From Diadophis punctatus similis (lineage: Eukaryota > Chordata > Lepidosauria > Squamata > Dipsadidae): a stretch of 64,000 nt of DNA. Where the stretch lies: assembly GCA_023053685.1 (NCBI GenBank), contig JALIGW010000001.1, positions 54,805,359 to 54,869,358 of the forward strand. The letters are read 5' to 3'. How positions within the stretch are numbered: the stretch's first letter is position 1; each line of letters begins with the position of its first letter. Shown here piece after piece: positions 62,255-64,000 of the stretch. Under the pieces are notes generated by a model. That model worked only from the letters and a program-made list of their open reading frames with translations. It had not been told where the DNA came from and did not search any database. The position numbers and the translations under genes were made by a program.

Positions 62255-62298
62255 CAAGACATTATAGATTTTGAAAGGATCTTGGAGATCTTCTAGAC
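62255..62298 (-). mobile_element. CR1 LINE 3' terminus, left of hAT insertion
   Basis: The CR1 end in reverse (ttgaaaggatcttggagatc, ttctagac), continuing at 62690 across the hAT element. Confidence 0.7.
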
Positions 62299-62689
62299 CA
62301 GCGATGGCTAACCTTTTTATCCTTGAGTGCCAAAAGCATGTGTGTGTGTGTGCCCACACCCATAATTCAATGCCCCCTACATGCCCCGCCCCCTGCACAT
62401 GTGCATGTGACCCCCCTGCTGTCCTCCTCATGCATGCATGCACAACCCCCTCACTTCCCGACTTCCGGTGGGCCCGGTAGGCCCGTTTTTTGCCCTCCCC
62501 AGGCTCTAGAGGCTTTATTGGAGCCCGGGGAGGCCAAAAACGCCCTCCCAGACCCTCCGCACGAGCTGAAATTCAGCTGGCCGGCACACACATGCACACT
62601 GGAGCTGAGCTAGGGCAACAGCTTGCGGGCCGGCAGATATGGCTACGTGTGCCACCTGTGCCACCTGTGCCATAGGTTCGCCATCACGA
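62299..62689 (-). mobile_element. hAT element with GATGGCGAACC ends, inside a CR1 LINE
   Basis: It runs from cagcgatggctaaccttttt to ccataggttcgccatcacga and is flanked by ttctagac on both sides (62291-62298 and 62690-62697). It splits a CR1 3' fragment at a TCTAGA site. The interior resembles 41536-41908 in reverse. Confidence 0.9.
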
Positions 62690-63019
62690 TTCTAGACAAA
62701 TGGATGTCCAATTTTTGCTTGAATATCTTCAAGGAAGCAACATTCATGACTCCAGGAGGAAGGCTGTTCTAATGTTTAACTGGTATTTTGATCAGGAAAT
62801 TACTCCTTATTTCCTCCCTCCCTCCCCTTTCACCAATAATTCTTTTCATACTGTTGGGCATTATGAAAAATAAACCTACACTCTCAGTTACCACATCTAC
62901 CCTAACCCTTAGTTTTCTCTTCTTTAGGCTAAATATTCTGACCTTTAAAATGTTCTTTATAGGATTTAGCCTCAAAGTCCCTCACCATCTTTATTACTCT
63001 AATTGCACTCTTTATTATT
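62690..63019 (-). mobile_element. CR1 LINE fragment, right of hAT insertion
   Basis: It continues with ttctagacaaatggatgtcc, gactccaggaggaaggctgt and caggaaattactccttattt, phrases typical of CR1 3' sequence. The right part is T-rich and degraded before the Penelope fragment. Confidence 0.72.
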
Positions 63020-63600
63020 CCATTTGCACTCTTAATGCTCATCAGGGCATTGATTGTGTTTTGGTCTTTTTGCTCCTTTTTTGGCTTGTTGATTGTGTCT
63101 TTTTCACAGTATGTAGATGTTGTTTATGTCTATGTGTTTATTGATGGCCAATATGTCAGAGTGACAGGCTTCCAGGAATTCTCTAGCATTTTTTGAGTTG
63201 TTTTGATTTAGGATGGCCATAGTTTCCCAGTTGAAACTATGGTTAATTTTGTCCATATGTTGTAAAATTAAGGAGAATGTGTTCTGCTAGTCTTCTGCCT
63301 GTTTGTCCTACATAGTGACTGTTGCAGTCTTTACACTTTATGTTGTAGATGACTCCTGTTTTTGTCTACTGCAGCTGCTGAGTCTTTTGGTTTACTTAGG
63401 ATGCTTTGGAGGGCTTTAGTTCATTTGTGTGCTACACTGATTCCATCTAGTTGTAATAGTCTCTGTTGGTGGTTTCTGATATGTTTTTGATGGCAGTGTT
63501 ATTTTTACTACTTATGTTGGTTGTGCAATACTGGGTTGAGTGGTCAGGCCCTTTTTGACAAAGTTGTGTGGATATCCTTTTTGTTGGAAAATGTTGTATG
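63020..63600 (-). pseudogene. Penelope-like element fragment with GIY-YIG domain
   Basis: The minus strand encodes KTGVIYNIKCKDCNSHYVGQ then TGRRLAEH around 63365-63280. GVIY...YVGQTGR is the GIY-YIG nuclease core of Penelope-like elements, with the Cys pair (KCKDC) between the halves. The flanking part is degraded. It joins a CR1 fragment on its left near 63020. Confidence 0.78.
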
Positions 63601-64000
63601 GATGCTCTATTTCCTTTTTCTACACGCTAACAACCAAGTTCAGAAAGTACCAAGGACCTCTCTTTTTAACCTGAGCTACAAATATCCTCCTTTTTCACTT
63701 GAGAAATCCAATCTCACTATTTCTATTGCTAATATTTACTTAGGTGTTCAAGGGCTTTCTTAATTGATTATATCCAAGTGAGGTAAGACTAAGCATGCTT
63801 ATTCAGAAATCAACATCTGTAGAATTTAATGGGTTTTACTAGTTTTAAATATATTTAGGATTGGGACTTACTTATCCGTGAGAGTCTGCGAGAAAGTAAC
63901 AAATTTACAAACAAAACTGAAATATGTGAAATATTCAAAATTAAAAGTAAAACCCTGGCTTAACCTGTGTTACCCAAAACTAATCCAAAGGCAGATACTT

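Noticed and set aside
56396..64000. Next CNIH3 exon (expected LVLPEYS...)
   Set aside because: I read the + strand for it and found no matching frame with splice sites; it is presumably beyond 64000.

Overview
The window is vertebrate nuclear DNA, most likely from a squamate reptile and probably a snake. The evidence is the repeat set: L2, CR1 (including a snake-style CR1 3' end tailing into ATTCT-type sequence), Bov-B tails, Sauria-like tRNA SINEs, Penelope GIY-YIG elements, an L1, and a dense load of hAT and TA-flanked DNA transposons. There are no operons, bacterial genes, CRISPR arrays or viral genes. The species cannot be fixed from sequence alone.

Only one host gene is supported: the 5' part of CNIH3 (cornichon homolog 3, an AMPA-receptor auxiliary subunit and ER cargo adaptor) on the + strand. 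Coding exon 1 is 14674-14754, inside a CpG island at about 13540-14760. Exon 2 is 52945-53013 and exon 3 is 56348-56395. All have consensus splice sites and phase-0 junctions and encode the first 66 residues. Intron 1 is 38,190 bp and intron 2 is 3,334 bp. The remaining exons lie to the right of the window. Positions 1-13540 are upstream intergenic DNA.

The rest is a layered transposon record. (1) A full-length 6.6-kb L1 at 33135-39759 (- strand) has ORF1, an ORF2 broken by one frameshift, and a perfect 15-bp target-site duplication. It sits in one arm of an older inverted duplication whose other arm keeps the unoccupied target. (2) A TA-flanked family with TACCGTATTTTT termini occurs six times (1131, 10505, 32410, 39916, 51281, 56623); two ~1-kb copies in opposite orientation lie near the ends of the window. 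(3) At least seven hAT-like terminal-repeat families occur, most copies with 8-bp duplications. They include a SPIN-like copy (10722-11425), a 3.6-kb copy (45071-48663), and a 0.9-kb GC-rich copy (24727-25643) lying inside an R4/Dong-like reverse transcriptase fragment. (4) A Tc1-like foldback element (60209-60600) has nearly identical arms and a fish-like sequence. (5) Penelope, CR1, L2, Bov-B and SINE fragments and several long microsatellites make up most of the remainder.

I did not find a new gene system. The most informative observations are the nested insertions with in-window empty sites, the likely horizontally transferred DNA transposons, and the exon structure of CNIH3. Family names for repeats come from remembered hallmarks, not a database search.
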